NCBI GenBank assembly: GCA_041287365.1
Contig: JBEULL010000033.1
Location: forward strand, 124,001 to 188,000
Direction of reading: 5' to 3'
Source of the DNA: JAQVIJ01 sp041287365
GTDB lineage: Bacteria > Desulfobacterota > Dissulfuribacteria > Dissulfuribacterales > DYLC01
Length of the DNA: 64,000 bases
Positions 34,622-42,571 of the stretch are shown one piece after another. Position 1 is the stretch's first letter. Every line of letters starts with the position of its first letter. Position numbers and translations under genes: made by a program. The notes beneath the pieces were generated by a model, which made no database searches, was not told the DNA's origin, and saw nothing but the letters and a program-made list of their open reading frames with translations.

Positions 34622-35845
34622 TCAAAACTTGAACCACGACTTCATTTTGGTCAGCAATCTGTTGAATATATTGCCGTCCCGAATGCGAAATTTCCTGTCT
34701 ACATTGTGCTCCAGACCGTGCAACACCAAGCCGATGGCAGTGGCGTACATGGGTGTATTGACCATGTCCACCAACCCTGTGATGTGCTGGGGGTACCCTA
34801 CGCGAGTCGGAAGCTGGAATATCTGATCCGCCAGTTCGGCCATGCCGGGCAACAGGGCTGAACCGCCTGTAATAACCACGCCAGATGCCACCTTGTCCCT
34901 TGAAACGACACGGGACATCTCCTGCTCCACAAGCCCAAGCACCTCTTCCACACGAGGCTCCAGTATCTCGGCCAACACGTGCCGATACAGCAGTCTCGGC
35001 TTGCGGCCTCCCACACTGGGCACCTCTATGGTCTCATCAGGAGGTACAGCGGAAGCAAGACAACTGCCATACTGTATCTTCAAACGCTCGGCCTCGTTTA
35101 TGGGAGTCTTCAGGCCTATGGCAAGGTCATTGGTGAGATTGTAACCTCCCAGCCCGATAACCGATGTATGTTTTATGGCTCCTTCCACAAAAACCGCCAG
35201 ATCGGTAGTACCGCCTCCAAAATCCACCAGCGCCACACCAAGCTCTTTTTCCTCCTTGCTCAACACGGCATCCGAAGATGCGATGGGCTGAAGCACTATA
35301 TCCACCACATCCAGACCAGCCCTGTTGGCGCAGGCCACCAGATTCTGAGCCGCAGTGACCGCAGCGGTCACTATGTGCACCTGTGCCTCGAGCCTCACAC
35401 CGCGCATTCCCACAGGGTCCATGATACCGGCCTGATCATCCACCTTGTATTCCTGCGGAATTACATGCACCATCTCTCGATCCAGAGGAATCGCTACGGC
35501 ACGAGCAGCGTCTATAACTCTATCTATGTCCTCCTGGGACACCTCCGGCCCCTTGATGGCTATCACTCCATGGCTGTTAAATCCCTTGATATGGCTTCCA
35601 GCGATACCAATATACACCTGCCCTATCTCACAACCAGCCATGCGTTCCGCATCCTCCACGGCCTTTTTTATGGAACGCACAGTACTTTCCAGATTGACCA
35701 CCACACCCTTTTTAAGCCCTACAGATGGATGTGACCCCACACCGATTATATCTATGCCATCTTCTGTACAGACTCCCACCACAACACATATCTTGGTAGT
35801 GCCTATATCAAGCCCAACTATTATATTTGATGTCTTGTCAGACAT
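34622..35845 (-). CDS. ftsA: Cell division protein FtsA
   Basis: FtsA is the actin-like protein that tethers FtsZ to the membrane and recruits later division proteins. The 407-residue sequence shows the phosphate-1 motif VGLDIGTTKICVVVG near residue 11, LVDFGGGTTDLAVF near 205 (phosphate 2) and VVITGGSALLPGM near 325 (adenosine motif). The C-terminal end, NRLLTKMKSWFKF, is the expected amphipathic membrane-targeting helix. GAGG precedes the ATG. It lies 9 bases after ftsQ and just before ftsZ, the conventional order. Confidence 0.97.
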   Translation of the reverse strand: MSDKTSNIIVGLDIGTTKICVVVGVCTEDGIDIIGVGSHPSVGLKKGVVVNLESTVRSIKKAVEDAERMAGCEIGQVYIGIAGSHIKGFNSHGVIAIKGPEVSQEDIDRVIDAARAVAIPLDREMVHVIPQEYKVDDQAGIMDPVGMRGVRLEAQVHIVTAAVTAAQNLVACANRAGLDVVDIVLQPIASSDAVLSKEEKELGVALVDFGGGTTDLAVFVEGAIKHTSVIGLGGYNLTNDLAIGLKTPINEAERLKIQYGSCLASAVPPDETIEVPSVGGRKPRLLYRHVLAEILEPRVEEVLGLVEQEMSRVVSRDKVASGVVITGGSALLPGMAELADQIFQLPTRVGYPQHITGLVDMVNTPMYATAIGLVLHGLEHNVDRKFRIRDGNIFNRLLTKMKSWFKF

Positions 35846-35854
35846 ATAGTTTCC

Positions 35855-36685
35855 TCATTTAAGCCGCACCACAGCGCGATCCTTCCCATAATCCAGATCA
35901 ATGGCCTGAAGCCGATCATAATTCCCTGACTTATATAAATGAAACAAGATATTTTCAGCCTTTGCAAACTGCTGTTTGACATCGGTTGCAGAAAATAAAA
36001 TTGGCACATTCTTATCCGCTGTATAAACAGTCAGCTCCCCTGATTCAGCCACATGTATCTCCTTTATATTGCCAATCCCAAGAGTCCTGGCCCCTTTCTG
36101 CGCCATTTTCAAAAGTTCCATGCTGGTTACGGCCTCAGCCGGCAAGCTGCCCTGCCGCACGCCATCCTGTTTCAAACCAGTGATCACAGGCAGCCCATCC
36201 ACGGATTCCGAGGGCTTCAGTTCCTTAAACAAAACCCCTGATGCATTCACCAGATATTGCTTATTCCCTAACGATACCACCGCAACCGGCAGATGCTCCT
36301 TGACATGGATATGCACAGAAGAAGGAAATCTGCGCTCAACGAAGGCCTTTTCAATCCATGGATTCGCTTCAATGGCCTTTTCCACAGCATGCACATCCAT
36401 ATTCAAAATGTTGGTAGTGGATGAAAGACCGCTCAACTTCAATATTTCCTCCTCGTTCAGATGCCGGCTCGGCTCGATGCGAATGGACTGCACACAAAAT
36501 ACATAACTGTGGCTAAGATAATTCCATGCATAAATACCTCCAAATACCAAAGACACCGCTGCCACACACCACAGCATGGTCTTCCCACCCAATCTCTTGA
36601 GCAGATTCCATCTGGCCCTCTTTCTGGCCATGGTCCTGGCCGAAGATCGATATCTTGTGTTGAAACGAGTGGAAGCCTCAAACAT
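35855..36685 (-). CDS. ftsQ: Cell division protein FtsQ
   Basis: FtsQ is a bitopic division protein that holds FtsL and FtsB and controls septal wall synthesis. The 276-residue protein has a basic cytoplasmic N terminus, one membrane helix at about 37-57 (WCVAAVSLVFGGIYAWNYL), a POTRA domain (VQSIRIEPSRHLNEEEILK through NPWIEKAFVERRFPSSVHIHV) and the FtsQ/DivIB beta domain. The ATG at 36685 follows GGAGGGAG and overlaps the murB end by 8 bases; a longer upstream frame runs inside murB and is rejected. The retained FtsQ and FtsL suggest an assembled divisome despite the altered FtsI. Confidence 0.92.
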   Translation of the reverse strand: MFEASTRFNTRYRSSARTMARKRARWNLLKRLGGKTMLWCVAAVSLVFGGIYAWNYLSHSYVFCVQSIRIEPSRHLNEEEILKLSGLSSTTNILNMDVHAVEKAIEANPWIEKAFVERRFPSSVHIHVKEHLPVAVVSLGNKQYLVNASGVLFKELKPSESVDGLPVITGLKQDGVRQGSLPAEAVTSMELLKMAQKGARTLGIGNIKEIHVAESGELTVYTADKNVPILFSATDVKQQFAKAENILFHLYKSGNYDRLQAIDLDYGKDRAVVRLK

Positions 36686-37607
36686 ACTCCCTCCAGACAG
36701 CCACTTCAGGCGCCAATACAATACCGGTCTGCGCAAATACGGTCTCTTTGGCCAGTACCATGAGCTCAAAGACCTCGCCAAAGCCAGCCTGGCCAAGATT
36801 TACAATAAAATTGGCGTGTTTTGAAGATATCTGAGCATCTCCTATACGCTTTCCTTTAAGTCCACACATCTCGATTAACCGGCCGGCCGAATCCCCTTCT
36901 GGATTTTTGAACACACAACCAGCGCTTCTGCTGCCTATGGGCTGAGTACTGCGTCTGCGTCCCATTATCATTCTGACATTACACATCAAATCCGATATAG
37001 AATATGGCATCAGTGAAAATCTCACAGCGCTTACAAGCGCATCGTCAGGCGGAACAAGCCGCCTGTATTCAAACCTCAGGGCCTCCCTCGAATACCATTG
37101 GCTCTCACCAGGAAAGGTAAAGAGCACCGCATCAATTATCGAAGATATCTCCATGCCGTTGGCACCTGCGTTCATGGATACAGCGCCGCCCACACTCCCA
37201 GGTATACCGGCCAGTCGTTCGAGACCTGAAAGACCATTTTTGACCGCCCAGGCCAGCAATCGCTGTAACGGCACGCCAGCCTCCGCCGTAACCCCTATGA
37301 ATTCGAGCCCGCCGGCAAACTGAAGCTGAGGGGCAAGGTACCTGTTCAACCCCCCAAGGCTCAATACCATATCCACTCCTGCATCGTCTATGAGCAGATT
37401 GCTGCCGTTTCCAAGGATTCTATAACCTTGTCCATAACGTTTGAGCAGAAAAAGCGCCTGCTCAAGGGCTCGAATGGTCCTTGGCACCAAAAAAAGCCTG
37501 GCCTTTCCACCGATGTGAAAGGTGGTTAAAGGTGCAAGGGGCACATTTCGAGTGATCTCAAGGCCGTCTACGGCCGAAAGCTCCGATTCAAGCAATTGCC
37601 TGGCCAT
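36678..37607 (-). CDS. murB: UDP-N-acetylenolpyruvoylglucosamine reductase
   Basis: MurB reduces UDP-GlcNAc-enolpyruvate to UDP-MurNAc using FAD and NADPH. The 309-residue protein has the FAD-binding PLTTFHIGGKARLFLVP near residue 25, RILGNGSNLLIDD near 62, and LAGIPGSVGGAVSMNAGA near 130. The catalytic region contains SAGCVFKNPEGDSAGRLIE near 228, with the active-site Ser replaced by Cys in the GC-V-FKNP context, as in many type II enzymes, and a final Glu in LAPEVAVW. It overlaps murC by 20 bases and ftsQ by 8. ddl, often found next, is absent here. Confidence 0.96.
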   Translation of the reverse strand: MARQLLESELSAVDGLEITRNVPLAPLTTFHIGGKARLFLVPRTIRALEQALFLLKRYGQGYRILGNGSNLLIDDAGVDMVLSLGGLNRYLAPQLQFAGGLEFIGVTAEAGVPLQRLLAWAVKNGLSGLERLAGIPGSVGGAVSMNAGANGMEISSIIDAVLFTFPGESQWYSREALRFEYRRLVPPDDALVSAVRFSLMPYSISDLMCNVRMIMGRRRSTQPIGSRSAGCVFKNPEGDSAGRLIEMCGLKGKRIGDAQISSKHANFIVNLGQAGFGEVFELMVLAKETVFAQTGIVLAPEVAVWREYV

Positions 37608-38973
37608 TGAGAAGCTGTGACAACATAGTATAACCTACCTGTCCTATGGACCCTGCTCCCAGGGTCAGCACCACATCTCCCTGCCGTAATATCCGTGAAA
37701 CACACTCCGGAAGCTCGCTCACACTGGGCACAAAACTCACAGGGCAACCTGTCTCCTCTATTTTTCTGGCCAGTCTCTCTCCACTCACTCCCACTATGGG
37801 CCTTTCGCTGGCCGGATATATCTCAGTAAGAAACAACATATCCGCATCCTGAAACGCCGCTGGGAACTCATCCATCAGGGCCAGCGTACGGGTATAGCGA
37901 TGGGGCTCGAACAGTACCACCAGCCTTCTGTCAGGCCAGCAGTAGCGGGCTGTCTTCAGTGTGGCCCCTATCTCCGTGGGGTGATGGGCATAGTCATCCA
38001 CAAATGTGATACCATCGCGCTCACCTATCACCTCGAATCTTCTGCCCACCCCCTGATATTCATAAAGTCCCCTGCTGATGGCATCAAAAGGCAATTCCAA
38101 TTCGAGACCGATAGCCATGGCAGCAAGTGAATTACGCAGATAGTGCAGCCCGGGCACTCGAAGACGTATCTCTCCCAGCCCTTTTCCTCTGAAAACAGCG
38201 CGATAGCGCACACCAAAACCGATCAACTCTATGTCCACAGCCCTCAAATCCGCCTGTTCACAGGTGCCATAGGTCAGATAACGCTTGCGCAGGCTGGGCA
38301 GCAGAGAAGCAATGGCTGAATCGTCGGCGCAGAGAACGGCAAGGCCGTAAAATGGAATCTTTTCGATGAATTCATAAAAGGCCGCAACGATGTTGTCCAT
38401 GTTTGAATAAAAATCCAGATGCTCCCTGTCGATATTCGTCACCGCCACTATGGATGGCGTAAGGCGCAAAAAACTGCCGTCGCTCTCATCTGCCTCTGCC
38501 AGAAGAAAATCGCCGTTGCCCCACACGGCATGCGTACCCAACGCCTTAACCTTGCCTCCTATGATGACAGTCGGGTCCACGCCACTCGCCTGCAGCACAG
38601 AGGCCGCCATGGATGTGGTGCTGGTCTTGCCGTGGGCTCCTGCCACAGCAATGCCGAACTTTTTCAGACGCATGAGCTCTGCCAGGAGTTCGGCGCGGGG
38701 TATGATGGGTATGTTGGCCTGATGAGCGGCCAGAATCTCCGGATTGTCCGGTGGGACGGCAGAGGAATAGACCACGACATCCGCACCCTGAATGTGCTTG
38801 GCTTCATGGCCTTTGTAAATTATGCCCCCTGATACGGCCAGTTTGTTAGTAATGTCCGTGGAACGCAGGTCGGAACCGGAAACCTTATAGCCCAGTTGTA
38901 AAAGCACCTGGGCCAGGCCGCTCATACCTATACCACCCACTCCCACAAAATGAATATGTTGTCTTTTATACAT
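37588..38973 (-). CDS. murC: UDP-N-acetylmuramate-L-alanine ligase
   Basis: MurC adds L-Ala to UDP-MurNAc. The 461-residue protein opens with HIHFVGVGGIGMSGLAQVLL (UDP-binding domain). The ATP P-loop is VAGAHGKTSTTSM near residue 112, and the ligase motifs TNIDREHLDFY near 182 and DDYAHHPTEI near 322 follow. GGAG precedes the ATG. A 33-base gap containing a T-run separates it from murG, the longest break in this part of the cluster, though no hairpin is seen. The order murG-murC-murB-ftsQ is standard. Confidence 0.97.
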   Translation of the reverse strand: MYKRQHIHFVGVGGIGMSGLAQVLLQLGYKVSGSDLRSTDITNKLAVSGGIIYKGHEAKHIQGADVVVYSSAVPPDNPEILAAHQANIPIIPRAELLAELMRLKKFGIAVAGAHGKTSTTSMAASVLQASGVDPTVIIGGKVKALGTHAVWGNGDFLLAEADESDGSFLRLTPSIVAVTNIDREHLDFYSNMDNIVAAFYEFIEKIPFYGLAVLCADDSAIASLLPSLRKRYLTYGTCEQADLRAVDIELIGFGVRYRAVFRGKGLGEIRLRVPGLHYLRNSLAAMAIGLELELPFDAISRGLYEYQGVGRRFEVIGERDGITFVDDYAHHPTEIGATLKTARYCWPDRRLVVLFEPHRYTRTLALMDEFPAAFQDADMLFLTEIYPASERPIVGVSGERLARKIEETGCPVSFVPSVSELPECVSRILRQGDVVLTLGAGSIGQVGYTMLSQLLNGQAIA

Positions 38974-39006
38974 AACGGCTCCAAAAAAAATAAATTCACA
39001 AATGTC

Positions 39007-40080
39007 CTATTTGCGCAGTTCCAAAAGCGCCGTTGCAATGCGCTCAGCGGCATCAGGTCTGGCCAGGTCAAACGCCCTTTCGCTCATGGCAGCCAAAAGG
39101 CCATCATCGTCCAGCAATCTCTGTATCTCGCTCGCCAGCCGAACCGCGCCTATCTCGTTTTCGCGAAAACACAAGGCAGCACCTTTTTGAGCCAAATACA
39201 TGGCATTTGCCTCCTGATGTCCGGCAGCCCCTGTATATGGCACAAACACAGCAGGCGTGCCTGTGACAGCAACCTCTGCAACCGTACCCGCGCCGGCCCG
39301 AGCCACCACAAAATTCGCCCAAGAGTATGCCTGGGCCATATCCTCGATGAAAGGCACGACCTTTGCATTGACTCCAGCATCTTCATAGAGCTTGCGCACC
39401 GTTTCTTCATCTACTTTACCAGTCTGATGCCACACTTCAAGAAAAAATCCTGACCTGCTCAAAAGGGTTATGGCAGAACACACAAGCCTGTTCAAACCGC
39501 TTGCCCCCTGGCTGCCTCCCAGCACCAGAAGACGATGGCCGTTCAGACCCGACCTTGGCCGCAAACAGGCGAAAGACAACTCCCTGCGAACAGGGTTACC
39601 TGTCCATTGTATGTCTTCATGATGCAAAAGCCCCATCGTCCCCTCGAAACTCACCAGGATACGCCTGACAAATCGGGCAGATATGCGGTTTGCAAGCCCT
39701 GGAAGCATGTTCTGCTCATGTAAAGCAGCCGGTATTCCCAAAAGCCATGCAGCGACCAACACAGGGCCTGAAACATAGCCTCCCAACCCCAGCACCACAT
39801 CCGGCCTGAACTCCTTCAACCATCTGCGGGCCACAGCTACATAATACGGCAAGGTCAGCAGGCTCTTGAGCCTGGCGATCCACTGAAAACCCGTCAGTGG
39901 TCTCACAGCCAACACCCTGTAGTCCCAACCTTTGGGGCCAAGCAGGGCCGTTTCCATTGGCCTGCCCGTTCCGATCCACAGTATTTCCACCGGCATTTTG
40001 GCCTTGATCGCCTCTATCACCGCCATGCCTGGAAACACATGACCGCCTGTACCTCCGCCTGCTACGGCCAGTCTAAGCAT
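39007..40080 (-). CDS. murG: UDP-N-acetylglucosamine transferase MurG (lipid II synthase)
   Basis: MurG transfers GlcNAc to lipid I on the inner membrane face. The 357-residue protein starts with LRLAVAGGGTGGHVFPGMAV (glycine-rich loop 1). Loop 2 is VLGLGGYVSGPVL near residue 93, loop 3 LVLGGSQGASGLNRLV near 188. The acceptor-binding region has VARAGAGTVAEVAVTGTPAVFVPY near 265. The ATG at 40080 overlaps the murD stop by 8 bases (ATGCTTAG); a longer frame runs inside murD and is rejected. ftsW, which normally sits between murD and murG, is not here. Confidence 0.96.
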   Translation of the reverse strand: MLRLAVAGGGTGGHVFPGMAVIEAIKAKMPVEILWIGTGRPMETALLGPKGWDYRVLAVRPLTGFQWIARLKSLLTLPYYVAVARRWLKEFRPDVVLGLGGYVSGPVLVAAWLLGIPAALHEQNMLPGLANRISARFVRRILVSFEGTMGLLHHEDIQWTGNPVRRELSFACLRPRSGLNGHRLLVLGGSQGASGLNRLVCSAITLLSRSGFFLEVWHQTGKVDEETVRKLYEDAGVNAKVVPFIEDMAQAYSWANFVVARAGAGTVAEVAVTGTPAVFVPYTGAAGHQEANAMYLAQKGAALCFRENEIGAVRLASEIQRLLDDDGLLAAMSERAFDLARPDAAERIATALLELRK

Positions 40081-41494
40081 CGTGCAACACCTCTGCCAAA
40101 AGTCTGTTGACGACCGCCTGAAACACATCACCGCGCTCCGCATAACCCTTGAACAGGTCAAAACTGGCACAGGCCGGGGCCAAAAGCACCGCATCCCCTT
40201 GTGCCGCCGCCTCCATCGCCTGTCTCACCGCCTTTTCCATGGCGGAAAGGCCGCCCGTCATATCCACTATTTCATAAACAGGACAGACACCTTCAAAAAC
40301 CTTTGCGATGGCAGGGCCCTCTTCTCCAAGAGTGACCACAGCCCGAATGCGCCCTTTTTCGGCCCAATCCCTCAATTCATCGTATGCCTCGCCCTTTCCC
40401 CTGCCGCCTGCTATGAGCACCACAGACCTGTCCATGGCGGAAAGTGCTGTGTGCACCGCAGCCACATTGGTGGCCTTGGAATCATCGTAAAAATCCACTC
40501 CATTTATCTCAGCCACGAACTGAAGCCTGTGGGCAGGAGGCTCAAATGCAGAGATGGATGACGCAATCCCTGACCTGGCCTGCCGGCAATCATAAAGGGA
40601 CAAAACCAACAAAATGGCCGCCGCCAGATTTTCCAGATTGTGCAGACCCTTGAGCCTCCAGCCAGCGGTATCGTATGTCTCCACACCGTTCATGCCATAT
40701 ATTTCGACAAGACCATCCTTTATCACCGCCCCGGACTCACCACCCCTTTCAAGTCCGAAGGTCATATATTCACTGTGCCCAAGACCAAAACCGTCCAACA
40801 TGGCGACAAGCCCTGCATTCACCACCGCCTTTGCACCTTTGCTCAAAAAATTCAATCCCCTCAGTTTGCTGGCCGCATACCCATGAAAACCATCATAGCG
40901 ATCCAGATGATCCGGAGCTATGTTCAAGATGGCAAAGGCATTGAATCTCGGCATGGGCAGCCCCAAAACCGGTTCATTCACAAATGTATCCAGTTGAAAA
41001 CTGCTCACTTCCAGCACAGCCACTTGATGGCAGTCCTCGTTCACCAGCGAAATCAGGGGACAGCCTATATTTCCGGCCACCACGGGATTCAAACCCATAC
41101 GCTGCAACATGTCGCCAACCAATTTTGTGGTAGTGGTCTTGCCATTTGTGCCGGTAATGGCCAGAATCGGGCCCTGCCACAGGCTGGCTGCCAGAAACAG
41201 CTCACCCACCACAGGAATGCCCATTGCCTGAGCAGACCTCAAAACCTCTATTTTCAAATCTATGCCAGGGCTCACCACCACCAGGTCAAAACGGTCTATG
41301 CCATCACAACTGTGCCCACCGGCCTCCATTTCCACGCTATTTGCTTGACACCACTCACAAAACCCTTGATTCCATGCGTAAAACGGCTTTACATCACTAA
41401 CCCTTACGCAAAAACCCTGGTCAATAGCCCATCGAGCCGTTGCCTGGCCGGAGACACCAGCCCCCAAAATCAATATGTTAGGCATGTCGCTCAT
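40073..41494 (-). CDS. murD: UDP-N-acetylmuramoylalanine-D-glutamate ligase
   Basis: MurD adds D-Glu to UDP-MurNAc-L-Ala. The 473-residue protein has an N-terminal UDP-binding fold (ILILGAGVSGQATARW), the P-loop ITGTNGKTTTTKL near residue 114, NIAPDHLDRYDG near 190, and DDSKATNVAAVHTAL near 328. The ATG overlaps the mraY stop as ATGA, and its own stop overlaps murG, so the chain mraY-murD-murG is translationally coupled with no room for ftsW. Length and motifs are normal. Confidence 0.97.
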   Translation of the reverse strand: MSDMPNILILGAGVSGQATARWAIDQGFCVRVSDVKPFYAWNQGFCEWCQANSVEMEAGGHSCDGIDRFDLVVVSPGIDLKIEVLRSAQAMGIPVVGELFLAASLWQGPILAITGTNGKTTTTKLVGDMLQRMGLNPVVAGNIGCPLISLVNEDCHQVAVLEVSSFQLDTFVNEPVLGLPMPRFNAFAILNIAPDHLDRYDGFHGYAASKLRGLNFLSKGAKAVVNAGLVAMLDGFGLGHSEYMTFGLERGGESGAVIKDGLVEIYGMNGVETYDTAGWRLKGLHNLENLAAAILLVLSLYDCRQARSGIASSISAFEPPAHRLQFVAEINGVDFYDDSKATNVAAVHTALSAMDRSVVLIAGGRGKGEAYDELRDWAEKGRIRAVVTLGEEGPAIAKVFEGVCPVYEIVDMTGGLSAMEKAVRQAMEAAAQGDAVLLAPACASFDLFKGYAERGDVFQAVVNRLLAEVLHDA

Positions 41495-42570
41495 CTCAAC
41501 TTCAATGTACTAATGGCTATCAGCCCCAAGATTATGGAGATAATCCAAAATCGCACTATGACCTTGGGCTCCTTCCAGCCATTGAGCTCAAAATGGTGAT
41601 GAATGGGCGCCATACGAAAGATACGCTTGCCGCCGGTAGCCTTGAAATATCCCACCTGCAACATCACCGATACGGCCTCCAAAACAAAGACACCCCCTGC
41701 AATCACCAGCAGCATCTCCTGTTTCACCAGCACAGCCACCGCCCCAAGGGCACCCCCCAGTCCCAAAGACCCCACATCTCCCATAAAGATGGAGGCAGGA
41801 TAGGAGTTGTACCACAAAAAACCCAATCCGGCCCCGACCATGGCCCCGCAGAATATCGCAAGCTCTCCAGCGCCCGAAATATATGGAATCTGCAGATACG
41901 AGGCTATGGAACTGTGCCCGGCCAGATAGCTGAAAAGGGTATAGACCGCCGCCACAACCACAAAAGGCCCTATGGCCAGACCGTCCAGACCATCGGTAAG
42001 ATTTACGGCATTCGAAGCCCCGACCACCACCAAAATCGCGAAAAACACGTAAAACATGCCGATATCCGGCCGAAATTCCTTAAAAAACGGCACACTCACC
42101 TGTGTGTTCCAGTCACCGAATGTATAGACCAGATAACCTGCCACCAGTGTGAAAAATATCTGGCCAACCAGCTTCCATCTGCCCTGAAGCCCACGGCTGT
42201 GCCTCTTCATGATCTTCTGCAGGTCGTCTATCAAACCGATGATACCGAACCCCCACATCACTAAAAGGCCGACCCAGACCAGCAGATTGGTGAGTTCCGC
42301 CCAGAGCAACGTGGCTGTGGAAATGGCTCCAATCACCAGAATGCCGCCCATACTGGGCGTACCTGCCTTGGCAAGATGGCTCTGCGGGCCGTCGTCCCGA
42401 ATGATCTGGCCCATCTGAAGCTCCTGCATCCTGCGAATGAACCATTTCCCCAAAAGCAAAACTATGCACATGGCGGTGAGGGCGGCATAGATCGTTCGAA
42501 ATGTTATGTATCTGAAGACATTGAAGAACGACCAATATATGTGTAATGGATACAAAAGCCAAAAAAGCAT
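41491..42570 (-). CDS. mraY: Phospho-N-acetylmuramoyl-pentapeptide transferase (lipid I synthase)
   Basis: MraY moves phospho-MurNAc-pentapeptide onto undecaprenyl phosphate at the inner membrane. The 359-residue polytopic protein has the usual ten or so hydrophobic helices. It also has the family motifs: KAGTPSMGGILVI near residue 67 with the following GLIDDLQKI (Asp pair, near 114), NAVNLTDGLDGLA near 188, the NSYPASIFMGDVGSLGLGG loop near 254, and HHHFELNG near 323. It follows the murEF gene by one base and overlaps murD by four. Confidence 0.97.
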   Translation of the reverse strand: MLFWLLYPLHIYWSFFNVFRYITFRTIYAALTAMCIVLLLGKWFIRRMQELQMGQIIRDDGPQSHLAKAGTPSMGGILVIGAISTATLLWAELTNLLVWVGLLVMWGFGIIGLIDDLQKIMKRHSRGLQGRWKLVGQIFFTLVAGYLVYTFGDWNTQVSVPFFKEFRPDIGMFYVFFAILVVVGASNAVNLTDGLDGLAIGPFVVVAAVYTLFSYLAGHSSIASYLQIPYISGAGELAIFCGAMVGAGLGFLWYNSYPASIFMGDVGSLGLGGALGAVAVLVKQEMLLVIAGGVFVLEAVSVMLQVGYFKATGGKRIFRMAPIHHHFELNGWKEPKVIVRFWIISIILGLIAISTLKLR

Positions 42571-42571
42571 A

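Noticed and set aside
36686..36796. 37-codon N-terminal extension of FtsQ
   Set aside because: It runs inside murB, and the GGAGGGAG ribosome-binding site directly precedes the ATG at 36685.
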